DNA of 64,000 bases from Sinotaia quadrata (GCA_028829895.1 CM054182.1:62461879-62525878), one strand, 5' to 3'; counted from the stretch's first letter, positions 44,600-58,649 are shown. Made by a program: numbers and translations. The notes: generated from the sequence alone by a model not told the origin.

Positions 44600-45585
44600 A
44601 CGATTGTGAGTTTTCTGGAATCATTATATTACATATAACAGATATAACCTGTGAAATATGTCAGTAGCTTCATAATGAAACTTCAGTAAACTCACCTGTT
44701 TATTTCTAAGTCCTTTGTGTCATACTAAGACTATTCCGTTTCGAAAATCGTAGTTCATCTTAACATAAATCATACTACACAATAATATTCAGCAACTGTT
44801 TTTTCTCATCAGCGGCAGATTTCAAGAAACAATATCAGCCACTGTGCAAGAGTTGTCACCTCACCATCTTTGCATACCACTAAGATATTTAACTCTCAAT
44901 ACTATAAAATAAATATTCGCGAACATCTTCATCATTTATTACGTACGTGAGTAACTTATTTTGGAGTTCGAGAAGCTCCTGAGGGACAGAATTTTAAATC
45001 ATCTCTTTTTTCGCCCTTCATGATGACAGTCACCTTTTGTGCTCGATAAAAAAAAAGTGTTGGACGAAGCCTAACGGAAGCTACAGCTGTGTTTACCACA
45101 AATCCGATATCCAGTTTCGACCAGTAGCGCATACAGCTGGCTTCAATTTCATGAATGTAACTTGCACAAGATATTTACTGATTTTGACACTGTTTGTATA
45201 AGACTGTCGATCTGATCTAACCTGACCTTAATCTCTCGGAGCTATTTTCCGACTGTTTAAGAACACGTTCTAGAACGGGTGGAAATAAATATTAAAGTAC
45301 GGGTGTGAAGTCAGCACTGGATCGAGTGTGCACTGGCGTCACACAAACCAGTGACACAAAGCACTCCTTGGAGATGGGAAAGCTAATTGTGCAGAGGCAG
45401 AATTTATTGCGTTGTCAATGCGGCCTGTTATGCCGGCGGCAAGCTGCACAAAACGATCTACCGGTGCAGACTATTGCAGGATTCATTCTCTTTCAACCAC
45501 TCTCCTAGGAATCGAACTATAAAAATTCTTTTTTTACTGGCCAAATGTTTAGAACTCAGTAAATTACGTGGTATATTTTTTTAAA
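44600..45585. other. No gene seen
   Basis: Two overlapping unrecognised open frames at 45,305-45,584 lie in slightly GC-richer sequence. No domain seen. Confidence 0.4.
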
Positions 45586-45587
45586 AC

Positions 45588-45670
45588 GTGCATTTGTAAC
45601 ATTTTTTTTTAAAACGTGCTTTTGTAACATTTTTTTTTAAAACGTGCTTTTGTAACATTTTTTTAAAAGG
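45588..45670. repeat. About 30-bp T-rich repeat, 3 copies
   Basis: Units of TTTTTTTAAAACGTGC followed by TTTTGTAACAT. Confidence 0.85.
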
Positions 45671-45738
45671 CATAATAAATCCAATGTCATTCAGGTATTC
45701 AGATTGCTTCTTTTCAAATAAAAACGTTAATGCCTTTT

Positions 45739-45902
45739 ACACCCTAACGTTCAATGGTTATTACTGTGAGGTGTTGATAAGGTCTACTATACAAGCATAA
45801 CGTTCAATGGTTATTACTGTGAGGTGTTGATAAGGTCTACTATACAAGCATAACGTTCAATGGTTATTACTGTGAGGTGTTGATAAGGTCTATTATACAA
45901 GC
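45739..45902. repeat. 53-bp tandem repeat, 3 copies
   Basis: Near-identical units with AACGTTCAATGGTTATTACT and GTTGATAAGGTCTA. Confidence 0.93.
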
Positions 45903-46002
45903 GTTTTCACATTAGTAAAAGTCGATAGGGTAGGAGCTCGTTCAGAACGGAAGGACGGACATAGAGAAAGATGGTTGGATAGGAGTGAGGGTGGGTGGGT
46001 GG

Positions 46003-46293
<291 letters not shown>

Positions 46294-46299
46294 CAGACA

Positions 46300-47140
46300 T
46301 ATCTTTATTCTTAGCTGATCGCTTACAATCGATTTTCAACAAAGCACAAATCAAGCAGTTTAAATGGGTCAGTGACTTCGTTTCTTATGTCTGTCCAAGA
46401 TATGTTTCAAACAACACATATCAAGCAGGATCCGTACTACAGTAACAAAAAAATTGAGTACGACTGATAGTTGTAATCTCAAACAAAAATGGAAAATGTG
46501 TTGATCGTTAAGAGAATAAATTATAATATATCCGAGGTAATGGATTAAAAATAAATAAATAAACATGTCATCAAAGCGAATCTCTGTTTCTAATTTCACG
46601 TTTACTACTGTGTGTATGTATTCATATAAACTTACATACAAACATTTATTAATAATTGTGTGTTTGTGCTTGTGTTGTGTCTTTGTGTGTATGTTAAACA
46701 ATATTTCTTTACTAATTAAACGAAGACAAAAATGCTGTCGTTGGTAATGGTAACAGGTTTCCATGGTTAATAATATCACATTGGAATTCGGTTGCTTAAA
46801 GGATGTACATTAATTAAAATGAGGATTAGGGATAACTATTTATCATGGTGTGTTGTGAAGAATCAATTGTTTCAGACAACATCTTGTCTCTAAAATCAAT
46901 ATAGTTGAGTCAACATCTTCAACCATTAGTACATCAGCGTCATGTGAAGACACGAAAGGAGGGGGTGGCAGAGAGTGAGGGACACAATTTGAACAGAGGT
47001 AGAAAGATAGAAATAAATAAACAAAATCAAAAAGAAAGATGGCTATCAACAGAGGAAGGGAGATGGGGAGATGCACAACTTCTTCAAGCTTTTCATAAGC
47101 GGATTAAATCATTTATTCTGTTGCAGAAAGAGACAGAATG
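46300..47140. other. No gene accepted
   Basis: A 136-codon minus-strand open frame (46,369-46,779) and a 77-codon one (46,843-47,076) have no recognisable domain or splice support. AT-rich. Confidence 0.4.
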
Positions 47141-47145
47141 GCAAA

Positions 47146-47303
47146 TTAGATAGATAGATAGATAGATGGATGGATGGATGGATGGATGGATGGATGGATG
47201 GATGGATGGATGGGTAGGTAGGTAGATAGATAGATAGATAGATAGATAGACAGATAGATAGATAGATATGGATGGATGAATGGATGGATAGATGGATGGA
47301 TAA
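47146..47303. repeat. GATA/GATG microsatellite
   Basis: Mixed tetranucleotide run, followed by a purine-rich GAGA-like stretch to about 47,440. Confidence 0.95.
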
Positions 47304-47599
47304 GTCATTCATATAGAGTAACGTGGCGAAAAGAGAGAGGAGAGATGGAAATAAATAGAGATAGACATGCAGAGAGAGAAAGCTGAAGAGAAGCCAGAAA
47401 GAGATGCAAAGAGATAAAGACAGAGGAAGAGACAGTGGGAGAAAGACGTTACAAGAACTTGGTTACATGCCCATTGACAAAGAAAGGCTACTATTGGATT
47501 ACCATTGTCGACGTCACACAAGTAACAGGTCGTGATTCATAAATCTGTCATACCCAAGACCATTCCCCATGCGCTCACTTCCTTGTTGACTAAGTGCAT

Positions 47600-47770
47600 G
47601 AAGAGGAGACGGCCAGGCTGTAGCGCAGAACTGTTACATTACCTCAAGATACCTGGGTTCGATTCCCGAAAGTGGTGAGAAACTTCCGGATGACCCTTAA
47701 CCGCTCTTTAGTTTGATGAAGGTTGTAGGCAAAGTGTCTGTTATGGAATGGAATGATTATACATATGATT
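47600..47770 (+). mobile_element. tRNA-derived SINE candidate
   Basis: A box-like GTAGCGCAGAAC (47,620-47,631) is followed by a near-perfect B box GGTTCGATTCC (47,656-47,666), with tRNA-like spacing. The sequence does not fold as a full tRNA and continues into a non-tRNA body, as in tRNA-derived SINEs. Only one copy is visible in the window. Confidence 0.6.
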
Positions 47771-48099
47771 TAAACATTTTTCCCAAATTTTTCATAAATA
47801 TAGAATTATTAAGTAGACCTACTACACTTTTCTACCACGTAAGGCTAACACTTTACACGTTTACATGTATTTGATAATTATTTTCTGAAGTGATAGGCCT
47901 GAAGATCTTTTCCCTTCTGGTTTGTTTGCATTGTGTTGTAAATTTTTATTATAGATTCATAAAATTGTGTATAAATATATCGAAAACTGTCGATGCCAAA
48001 CGCGCTGTTACCATAGACGCTTCAATGCTTCAGTCTTTTCAATATGGCGGAAGTTTGGCGACAGCGAATTTGCCCTTGTTCCTCTCCATATATAGAGCT

Positions 48100-48735
48100 C
48101 AGTGAAGTCGAAGAAATTCTCGGTTACTTTAGACACAGATCTCGGTAAAGATCACTGCCTAAATCAAACAAAGTCTCGATTACTTTAGAAACAGACATCT
48201 CGGTAAAGATCACTGCCTAAATCAAACAAAGTCTCGATTACTTTAGAAACAGACATCTCGGTAAAGATCACTGCCTAAATCAAACAAAGTCTCGATTACT
48301 TTAGAAACAGACATCTCGGTAAAGATCACTGCCTAAATCAAACAAAGTCTCGATTACTTTAGAAACAGACATCTCGGTAAAGATCACTGCCTAAATCAAA
48401 CAAAGTCTCGATTACTTTAGAAACAGACATCTCGGTAAAGATCACTGCCTAAATCAAACAAAGTCTCGATTACTTTAGAAACAGACATCTCGGTAAAGAT
48501 CACTGCCTAAATCAAACAAAGTCTCGATTACTTTAGAAACAGACATCTCGGTAAAGATCAAGCAAAGTATCGGTTACATTAGACACAGGGATCTCGGTAA
48601 AGATCAAGCAAAGTCTCGATTACTTTAGAAACAGACATCTCGGTAAAGATCAAGCAAAGTCTCGATTACTTTAGAAACAGACATCTCGGTAAAGATCAAG
48701 CAAAGTATCGGTTACATTAGACACAGGGATCTCGG
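48100..48735. repeat. 58-bp minisatellite with a 46-bp variant
   Basis: About seven 58-bp units with GTCTCGATTACTTTAGAAAC and CTCGGTAAAGATCACTGCC, then four shorter variants. The uniform central units point to recent homogenisation. Confidence 0.95.
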
Positions 48736-48739
48736 CATG

Positions 48740-49200
48740 ATAATCATCTGACAATAATTGAAGTCTAAGCTACATTAAACAATGATTATCACGATAAGAT
48801 TCCTAGCTCAAGACAAGGGAAGCCCAGGGCACTATAGACGCAATGATCAGACAATGAGAGTAGATCATAGGAGTGTCTAGTATTTTAGGCACGGCTAATC
48901 ATGGCATGATCATTACCTGAAGACAAGGCAAATGTAGGGAATTTAGACCAAGAGGTTTCGACAATGACAGAAGGACCAGGCAAATCTCGGATATTTAACA
49001 GAAGAACAAAGAGGATTACTTAAAGAGAAGATAAATCGAGAGTACTTAAGACAAAGACAAGGAAAGTCTACGATACTCTACATAACAGAAAAATATGACA
49101 TTATAAGTTTAGGTAAAATAAACACGATTTTATAATTAATCAAAGGCAACAGGAGTAAACTAATTTACGTAAGGACTGTCTTGATGACTTCCTATAGTTA
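48740..49200. other. Degenerate flank of the satellites, no gene
   Basis: Loose relatives of the previous repeat (for example GACAAGGCAAATGTAGG) suggest an older, decayed part of the array. Confidence 0.45.
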
Positions 49201-49204
49201 ACGT

Positions 49205-49565
49205 ATGTCTAGACTCTAGAGTCTAGAGTGTTGTAGACAAGAATGATCTGTATGTGATGACTACATACAGGCAAAGTACGTCTAGACTCTAGAGTGTTGT
49301 AGACAAGAATGATCTGTATGTGATGACTACATATAGGCAAAGTACGTCTAGACTCTAGAGTGTTGTAGACAAGAATGATCTGTATGTGATGACTACATAC
49401 AGGCAAAGTACGTCTAGACTCTAGAGTGTTGTAGACAAGAATGATCTGTATGTGATGACTACATATAGGCAAAGTACGTCTAGACTCTAGAGTGTTGTAG
49501 ACAAGAATGATCTGTATGTGATGACTACATATAGGCAAAGTACGTCTAGACTCTAGAGTGTTTTT
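49205..49565. repeat. 66-bp minisatellite, 5 copies
   Basis: Units contain the near-palindrome GTCTAGACTCTAGAG and GACAAGAATGATCTGTATG. 66 is a multiple of three, which explains the open 22-residue repeat frame on the minus strand. Confidence 0.95.
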
Positions 49566-49569
49566 AGAC

Positions 49570-51385
49570 AAGGATGGTGAAAATATGGCAGACATCTTCA
49601 GCAAGGATGGTCCAGCAAGATGTCTGCTGGAAGAGAAGCATAATCAAATGGTGACTGCAGTGACATGATAGTAGCACTTAATGAATTTTGTCATCCATTC
49701 TCGCTGTGTCTCCTGATCGTATTTTCTCTCTTGTTGTCACTCTTTTCTTTAACTATTTCCATTCCTCTATTTCTCCTCCATTGTCTTCGATACACCTGTC
49801 CCTCTTTTCTTTAACTGTCTATTTCCACTCCTCTATTTCTCCTCCATTGTCTTTGATACACCTGTCCTTATATCTTTCACCCATCCCCAATTTCTTGCTT
49901 CTATCAACTAAATATTTAAATCAGTCATCAGTGATATCAAATGCTAACTTTTTAAAAAACTGGGGTGTATTTTCCCGAGGGATTTTTATTTATACCAGCA
50001 TTCCTTCAACTTAGCTATATAAGCTCCACTTTCAGCCTCTTCTAACAATTAAAACGGCGAAAATAAAAACACAGAAGAGTTGCATCAAAAGGACGCAATT
50101 TCTCATGTTCTCATTAGTTCTGTCAAGGCTTCGCCTTCTCTCAAAACGGTCGTATCGAAGCCAGAAAATTTCTCCTGTTCTCTGTCAAGACTTTCGGTTT
50201 TTATGATCTTTCTTTCTTAATGGCGTTGTTGTTGTTGTTGCTGCAGTGTAAACCATAAACTGAGTAGGAGGAGAAGGCAAGAGCGAAAGACATTGTGGAT
50301 CTAAGGAACTAGTATAGAAGTAGACAGGGATCATTGACTACAGCTGGTAGGCATGTCGTCACCTCGGTGAACGTAATGAAACGTAGACCACATTATGAAA
50401 ATGTTCTACCTCTTTATCTGTTTGTCTGTCTGTTTCTCTATCCATCCATCATGTCTGTCAGTATATCCAACTATCTGTAAATCTGTCTATGTATGCATTT
50501 ATATGCAACTCTGTAAATCTGTCTGCCTATACATTACAAAATAATCGAGAGTATATATAAACTACATAGCAATGTGAAATCAGGAATTATAAGCTCTTCG
50601 CAATATTTTATTATTTGACGATAAATTAAATATAGTAATATTAATGCAGTAGTAGTTCTTAACATTATTATATTATTTGACAATGAATACAAATAGAGTG
50701 ATATGAATGGTATTATAACTCTTTCCAGTATTTTACTATGCGAAAAATCAGTAAAATATAAAAATATAAATTCACCCTTATAGAATTGTGCAATAACAAT
50801 ATGAGTGCAGCATTATAGTATTGTGAAATATTTTATTAGATGAATATCATTAATACGTATAATGTATAAACGCCCTTAGCAGTATTTTATTATTTGACAA
50901 TTAGTTAACAGCACTCTACTGAGCAAGGAGAGATTCGATTGATCACATTCACTCACGAGCCCCAATGCACAATATAGAAGAGGAAATGGATGATGGATGC
51001 AGCATTTGCCATAACTTGTTTTAAGTGCTTATTTGCATAATTGAAATTCATTCCCTAGGGAGGACTTTTGAACCGTTATATTGCCAAGCTGTAAACAGCA
51101 GGGGTTAGTCGGATGTCAACACGTGATTGTAATATGTTTTAGACGGAATACAGACAAATAAAAGGAATCTTTACTAAAGCAGTTAGTGCACTGATATGTC
51201 TGGCATTTTTTAAATTATTATTTGCTAAAAGAGGTACTTGTAATAGGTGGGCATCTACAAGCATCAATGAACAAGAGATGTTGCAGACAATTCAGCATGC
51301 AGAAAGCAGAGTTAAGCTATTTTTCTGGGACTCTATCTAGTAGCAGTAGTAGCATTAGAATGTTGGAGATATATACCTATTCCTT
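49570..51385. other. No gene seen
   Basis: Contains a 60-bp direct repeat of the form TTTCTTTAACTATTTCCA (49,740-49,865), a run of TTTTATTATTTGACAAT units (50,590-50,900) and CTGTCTGTCTGT tracts near 50,420. Confidence 0.4.
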
Positions 51386-51389
51386 AAAC

Positions 51390-51720
51390 CAAACTTAATT
51401 GTTATAAAGTGTTAAATGTTAAAGTCACCCGATCTTGGGCATTGCTTTGTTTAAGTGTCAGAGTTGGACTAAACAACTCAGGTAAATAATATGCTAGAAT
51501 TTGCTGATGCAATCCAAACCAGTTTCAAACAGATGAGTAGGTTTTCTTACTAATAGTCTCACGCTTCTTCATAACAACCTCAACCAATAGGGATGGACCG
51601 AAAGTAATTTGTTGAAGAAAATCCTACAGTCTAATCACTTTGATTTGAAAATAGCTTGAGTCTGCTCATAGGGGCGATCATTAGCTTATGGTAAATTACT
51701 GACTGATAAAGAAAGAGATG
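51390..51720 (+). repeat. Dispersed repeat, copy 1
   Basis: Direct-orientation homologue of 58,650-58,990. Shared blocks include CTTAATTGTTATA, a GTCA..GTGACCCGA-like block, AACAACTCAGGT and TCTAATCACTTTGATTT. Family unknown; possibly the UTR of a transposon. Confidence 0.7.
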
Positions 51721-52089
51721 AAATATGCCTGAAATTTAGTGCTCTTCCTTAATTTTCCAGAAAGGAGTGCATCTTTATTCTTTGATGCTTTGGATCTACT
51801 TCAGATTTCAGTGGCTATTGTACTCTACCGGATCATGTGTGTGTGTGTATCCAATGTTGTCATCGAACTTATCAGTAACGTGACGCTATAAATTGATTCC
51901 TGTGAATTCTGTTCAAGATCTAATAAGTCAAACATTGATGTTTGAGTTTGGTATTGAGAATTCAGGAAAGTTTCTTGAACATTCTTTGTGGTGTACTGAG
52001 TAGTACACACAAAGTTGCATGATGTGTTATGATAGTGCATGTGACGTTCTGGACAATTCTCCATGGTGTGCTTTGTAAGCAAATAAAAG

Positions 52090-52800
52090 ATTCTGGAAAA
52101 GTTGTGATGTGCCTAGAAGGGGTATGTTGGACCGTCATTTTAAAAAAAAGAAAGTGATTTGCTGATAACCGTTTGATTGTGAACACGTGCCAGTGACAGC
52201 TGCCATCATTGAAAGGTTATGTACATTGACCATAATTATCTGAAACTCCACTCTCATTTCCATGATGATTTATACCTATGACCTTGATTACATATATATG
52301 TTAATTTGAGTGCTGATGTATAAACTGATCGATTGTCCAGCATTAATCGAACATTGTTTTGAAGCGATGTAAATGTCAATATTCTTTGATTATATTCAAA
52401 TATTGTATATTTGATTGTTGATTCAATAAATTTATTGTTAAATTTATTGATCTGTTTACACATATTGATAACCATATGTTGGAGATATAGTGGGTGGATG
52501 GGGGACTCGCTAAATAAGATTAAAGACGGATTTGTCTTCTCCTTTAATAAGAAGTTTTCCACCTACGGAAATATTGTGTGACAGTAAATGTTTGTCTTTA
52601 ATGTTGTGGAAGAGAGAAAACGTTTACAGCGCCCGCATATCCGCCAAGTGAGAGAGACGAGTAGTCTCTTCTGGAGAATTATTAATAACATAAATTAAGA
52701 TTCTCATCACATATAATTAGTTGTGGCTGATTAATAATAATATTTAATCATCATAACCAATAACTTGAATGGCATAGTGTCACGAGTAGTATAATTAGTT
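52090..52800. repeat. Outer end of the right inverted-duplication arm
   Basis: Its reverse complement matches 940-1365 and, permuted, 1-320. Ends near a GTG tract at 52,850-52,872. Confidence 0.65.
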
Positions 52801-55735
52801 ATAATTATAAATGTAAGTAATAGTAATAGTAGAGTAGTAGTTGTTGTTCTGGTGGTGGTGGTGGTGGTGGTGACTTTCCACTACTTTTCTCATCAGTTGG
52901 GTAATTGTTTGAAATTTTTGGTCGCGGAATTTTGCTTATAGCTTCATCAATTTATTTTCGGAAATTAGTGTTTAAAAATTAAAACTTTCATCCGGCAATA
53001 TTAAATAATATTAATTTAATCTGGACATTTTGATTATTTTTCTCCTTTATAATCTGGTCTTTTTGTCTGTGACGTCATCGGCTAACGTTTGAAATTATAT
53101 ATAAGCTGAAATGATTTATCAGAATATGCTTTACTGCATTTCGTTAGTCATTTTAATTTAAAGTCGAGAAGCTCCAATTATTACTTTAAATACTACAAAA
53201 GAACTCAGTGATAAATAAAATATACAATATCGACAGTTATAATGCATATGAGAGATAATTAACATACAAATGATGAATGTTAAAATACAACAAGGATAGT
53301 TAAAATCTCAAGAACTGAATTTAAATGCCCATTTGAAAGATTGTTGAAAACCATGTAATTTTAGGTCTTTTATGCATAAAAATTTACTACGAAGAGGTTT
53401 AACAATTAAAATAAGATTTAATAAGATTTAACAATTAACAAGATAATCAATATACGAGTGCGAAGTCTAATTCTACTCGGCAATTAAATATATACTTGTT
53501 ACTGTTCATGAGAAATACGCCACAAAAAAGTTCCTTGTGATTCTTGTTCAACCAGCTATTACTTAGCTTTTGATTGATGCCACATGGGTTCCTGATCCAG
53601 TCCAAACCGGTCCACCTCACTTAATCGTTCGCCAGCAAATGCACACAGCAAAATGGAAACTGTCTCTCAGTTATCACGCCGGACGAAGAATGTAAGTGTA
53701 GACAAAGGATGTGCAGACCTGCTCGTCAGCACCTTTCCAACAATGGCAGTAGGACTGTAATTGGAGTAGAACTCGACTCAAGGAGTTCAGAACTAGGCAT
53801 CGAAACTAGGAACCAAGAACCGACCTGAAAACAAGAATGTTCTCGTAATCGTTCTGCATTTAACGTTCGACAACCTAAGCAGGGTTCATATTTAAATGCA
53901 CTGAGTTAGAAATTCGACTAACGCGTCGTTTACAATTTAGATTTGAAGATACAAATGATTTCACGTATGTTACGTTTAACAGTACATGACGTATGAATTA
54001 CCAAATATTTACAACGTTAAAATTTAGAGTTCATACAAAGGAACAATTCAAATCGAGCAAAGCGCTTCACAATTTAACATTAAAATTACACAATAATTTG
54101 AATTACATAGGAAATTTGTGTCGTGCACAGGCGCTCCTGAAACTAGTGAATTTAAAGTTATATAAATTAAAGTTACAATGGAAAAGAGTTACAATGATTT
54201 ATATACAATAACTTATAGGTTTTGTCATTTACAAGCAAACCGTGCTTAAGCTAAAAGGTAGCAATAAGTAGCACAAAATTACATACATGGTTCAAAATGC
54301 AAGATACAATTAATAAATGCAGTACCTTTGCCAGAAGTCGAAGTGTTACTTTACCTTCAGAGCAAAATAGCGTGGGTGTTCCTCTATCGACTCACGAATG
54401 CGGCGGTACAGGTACGGTACGACGGTCGCCGTTTTCTGGATCGGAGTGACAATTCTGGCGCGTGTCACTGTATTTATTAAAATGCATAAAGCGCGTCACG
54501 TGACGGGTCACGTGGTATGTAGTTGGTTCGAGAATCTAGACAATGGCCTAAAGTTACATAACGTCCTGACCTCTTTGCTAGAAGCTTCTCGATACTGATG
54601 TATCATGGGAGAACTTTAATAAAGGAGTTTTCAAAATTTAATTTTTGAAAACAGCAAGTGGGTCAAGAAGTCATGACACAGATTTTATCAGACTCGTAAC
54701 ACACTACAACTAGACAACCGTTCTCAACACAAACTCGATATTGTGGCCAACTTAGCAGGTCAAGTTGTAATAATTCGCCAGATCTTTAGCCCGCCTGACC
54801 ACTTAACCGGCACAGTCTATCTTTGTGCACGCCAAAATCGGTCCCAAAAGCTTAGAGTCCTTCCTGCCTTTAACAGATTGGAAAAACATCGTTCAGAAAG
54901 CTCCACCTTCCCCCCCCCCCCCTTAGAATCCCACTGGTAAAAAGTTGTTTGCCGAGAAAAGTCAGGTTGAACTTATGACTGGACTACATACAGTCTTGTA
55001 ATTATGTTTAAGTGCATTTACTTGTATTCATTTATATACATATTTTGTTATTTTAAAATTCATTCTTCTTTATTCCTTCTTTCACTCCTTTATCATCCGT
55101 CACCTCATTATGTCATACCTATGAATAATGTGCATCTAGTGGTCAGTTATCACTTTAGAGTCGTCTAGAAATTTAGGCAAAGAGTGTTCTTTGTTTTAGA
55201 ATCAGCACTTTATTGGCGCGCTTTCTCCTCGCGCCCTGTAGAGCGATTTTCAGAGCAGGCCATGGTTGATTGAATCCCAAAGCCTGCACTGAACGTGATT
55301 GTATATGCGACAACTGCCAATCCGTCACGGTCGATATCCAGCCTGGACAAGTTTAAAGAGATATATACAGACAAAAACTCTTACTCTGGTGTTATACTGT
55401 GGACATCTTGCAAATATCGACTGTCAGAACGTGCTCACATCATTTTGATTTTGTAACCATCTTTCAATTCATTTCTATAAAGTTTTCATCTATTCCTAAG
55501 TTTACAAGTAATTGCGTTTTCCCTTTAGTTGTTGTCATCATCTTTATGTTAGGTTGGGATATTGGTGTGGGGGGGTCGTAGCCGTTTTTGTGATTATTAA
55601 TATTTGTAATACCTTTAAATTTCAAATACCTGGTAACACCTGACACTACAGAAGTGTGAGTGGCCACATTATGGATTAAATGTAATTAAACTTTTTCAAA
55701 CATCTTTCTTAAACCCCCACGCCCCAGATTTCACA
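52801..55735. other. No gene recognised
   Basis: AT-rich to 54,300, then slightly GC-richer. Open frames at 53,993-54,211 and 54,398-54,598 are unrecognised. A C-run occurs at about 54,911. Short duplications of TAACAATTAAAATAAGA lie near 53,400. Confidence 0.4.
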
Positions 55736-55739
55736 CAGA

Positions 55740-57660
55740 GGCACACATGGAACCCCAGAGGCAAATAGCTCAAGACCTACTCTCATTAATATAGCAAATG
55801 GCTTAAGACCTATTCTCATTAATATAGCAGTATGCGACATGGAAGTATCAATAGCAAAAATACCGATGTATCACTTACATAATTAGCAGACGACTCAACC
55901 GTAGACTACGCACACACAGAAAGAAAAATTTTGAAACCTCCTGCAGAGAACAATCACAAAACTCAAGACTGAAAACAAAAATTGATATTGGATCTAGTAC
56001 AAAACAAAACTTGACGTTGGATCTGTTACAAAACCATAGCAATGAACTTTTCATTGTAAAAAGAAAATGTACACACGACTCACATTATGAAATATACCTA
56101 CTCAGTATATAAAATCTAACAAATTTTAGGGCATAACATTCGAGGGGAAATCTGAATTCACAATAAACACATATTAAACACAAATGAAAATACACATACG
56201 CGCGCGCTCACACACACATACACACACACAAAACCACTGAACACAATTAGAACTACAAGAGGGGGGGGAAGGAGGGCAGACATGGATATGCACACATAAT
56301 CACAGCTACGCAAAAAATAATTCTATGAGCATTGACTAAGAATTAAATTACACAAACACAGGCAACAAAATCCTGCGCACATTATAAACAGCACAAAACA
56401 AATCAATACGCTTAGCTCTTAAACATCAATACCCATTCATATCACTATTAACGCTCCGAGAAAATGAAAGAGAAAAAAGCATTTAAACAATGGGCAAACA
56501 AGTCAGTACACGCACACCTACACATCGATAAAGCATTTTTTTATAAAATGAATATCAGAGGACACAGAGTGAAAACCTCAAAAAATAAGAAAAAGAACAG
56601 ATATACAGACAGCCACTTACTACCAACACAATTCACAAAGAGACTGATACAAAAATTACAACTAAGAGACATAAACATCGAAATTCCTTCAAACCCACCA
56701 TTTCTTCTGGGCAGTTCAGTCATTACACTCCTATCAACAACAGACAAAACCCTCCAGTCATTACACTCCTATCAACACAGACAAAAACCTCCAGTCATTA
56801 CACTCCTATCAACAACAGACAAAACCCTTCAGTCATTACACTCCTATCAACACAGACAAAACCTCCAGTCATTACACTCCTATCAACAACAATAAAACCC
56901 TCCAGTCATTACACTCCTATCAACAACAGACAAAACCCTCCAGTCATTACACTCCTATCAACAACAGACAAAACCCTCCAGTCAAACACAAGAGATAATA
57001 CTAGAATACTTACAAAATGATTACCTAAACCACTAATGCAATTACACCGACGGACCAAAGACAAACACAGGAACAGTACACACACACTCAACACGTACAA
57101 TTCCCACTCCAATCTTTGCACCTCATGCTAACGGCATCGAGACTCGCAGGTACACAACAAGCATTAGAAAACATAAACAATACAATTCCCACCCCGCACC
57201 CACAACTACTAATGATCACTTATTCTCTCTCCTCCATAAAAAAAATACTCCAAACTTTGTTCAACCAATATAGAGAACAAACTAACACAGTAATTAGGAA
57301 TACACCGCGAACATTGCAAGACAAAAATACGCAGACTAAATTCTATGGGTCCCCAACTGCACAAAACATACAAGTGAACGACACGATAGATATGCGTAAC
57401 ACCACAAAAACTCGTCCACATACACAAGAGAACTCACGCATACAAAAAAATTATACAAGTCTCCAGGCAAAAATCTTAAAATATCATACCATCATTATAA
57501 ACAGAGTTAAGATGAATCACATTGCACATACCAAATTATGGGGGGGAAAATCATGTAAAGTGCAGAAAAGACAATTCACTACAACAATTTCTGTTACAAT
57601 ATCCACCACACAACATTCAAAGCCAAAATAGTACAAAGAGAAATGTCATTCGCTATGAAA
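55740..57660 (+). mobile_element. Decayed non-LTR retrotransposon with RT and RNase H remnants
   Basis: With frameshifts and stops, the + strand reads GTPEANSSRPTLINIA near 55,748 (RT motif like GTPQGS-SPTLFNI, with the second half duplicated). It then reads LADDSTVDYA near 55,885 (the catalytic YADD region), CNYTDGPKTNTGT near 57,030 (first RNase H block) and ILWVPNCTKH near 57,340 (RNase H WVPSH block). RT followed by RNase H points to an I/Jockey-like clade. It is a dead copy. Confidence 0.7.
56715..56985. repeat. 38-bp minisatellite inside the dead LINE, about 7 copies
   Basis: Units contain CAGTCATTACACTCCTATCA and ACAACAGACAAAACC. The array separates the RT-side and RNase H-side remnants of the element. 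Confidence 0.93.
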
Positions 57661-57684
57661 ACACTGCTCTACTCACCAAAACAA

Positions 57685-57790
57685 TGTAAAATACAAACAC
57701 AAAAGTTGACAAAATATAACATACCCCTATAAACACACAAAAGTTGACAAAATATAATATACCCATATAAATACATACACAAACACAAAA
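57685..57790. repeat. About 42-bp duplication
   Basis: Two units of ACACAAAAGTTGACAAAATA followed by ATACCC. Confidence 0.8.
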
Positions 57791-57839
57791 ATTAATAGTT
57801 CTACGCCCTGGACCCCCAACCTCACAACTCCCATTCACT

Positions 57840-58290
57840 GAGAACCTCCCCTAGGGGAGAGGTGGGGTAAGTGATAGCACAACACACACTATAAATAAAC
57901 ATCGTAATTCCTTCGTTGTTTTCTTACTGTCTTTAAAAGTACATTTCATAGCAGTTCATTAGTAAACAGTTTTTCATTTCCTATTAAGCAGAGACATTTA
58001 CCACCGAAGAGCTCCAGTCTGACTATTTTTCTCATGAATTAATGGTTGGTCACACAATGTTCGAAATTATTTATTCCAGAGTTAACTTTTGTTTTTCCAC
58101 GGAACATCAAAGATGCGACTACTTTCTCTCAGGTTAAATCTCGTTGATCGAAGCTTTATTTTTTGTCATCGAGTTCTGTTTAAAATTAACAGATAGAACT
58201 TCAGCCATGCGAATTTATTCCTAAGTAGTTAAGTAAGGAATTTTTGTTCAGTTTGCTTGTTACTTCATCATCATGACCGCAATGCCCATT
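57840..58290. other. No gene seen
   Basis: AT-rich sequence with no recognisable feature. Confidence 0.4.
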
Positions 58291-58299
58291 TTTCAAGAT

Positions 58300-58620
58300 T
58301 ACTATGGTCTCGTAAGCGTGCAAATAATGACTTTAGCACTAATATTGTCACGTAAGCGTGCAAATAATGACTTTAGCACTAATATTGTCACGTAAGCGTG
58401 CAAATAATGACTTTAGCACTAATATTGTCACGTAAGCGTACAAATAATGACTTTAGCACTAATATTGTCACGTAAGCGTACAAATAATTACTTTAGCACT
58501 AATATTGTCACGTAAGCGTGCAATAATGACTTTAGCACTAATATTGTCACGTAAGCATGCAAATAATGACTTTAGCACTAATATTGTCACGTAAGCATGC
58601 AAATAATGACTTTAGCAGTG
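58300..58620. repeat. 40-bp minisatellite, about 8 copies
   Basis: Units contain GCAAATAATGACTTTAGCAC and TAATATTGTCACGTAAGC. Confidence 0.95.
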
Positions 58621-58649
58621 TGGTGGAGTAAATTTTCCGATCCCTATTT

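Noticed and set aside
56464..57631. Two long + frames (143 and 171 codons) as host genes
   Set aside because: The same DNA contains RNase H and RT motifs in shifted frames with stops, plus a satellite. It is a decayed LINE, and these frames are accidental.
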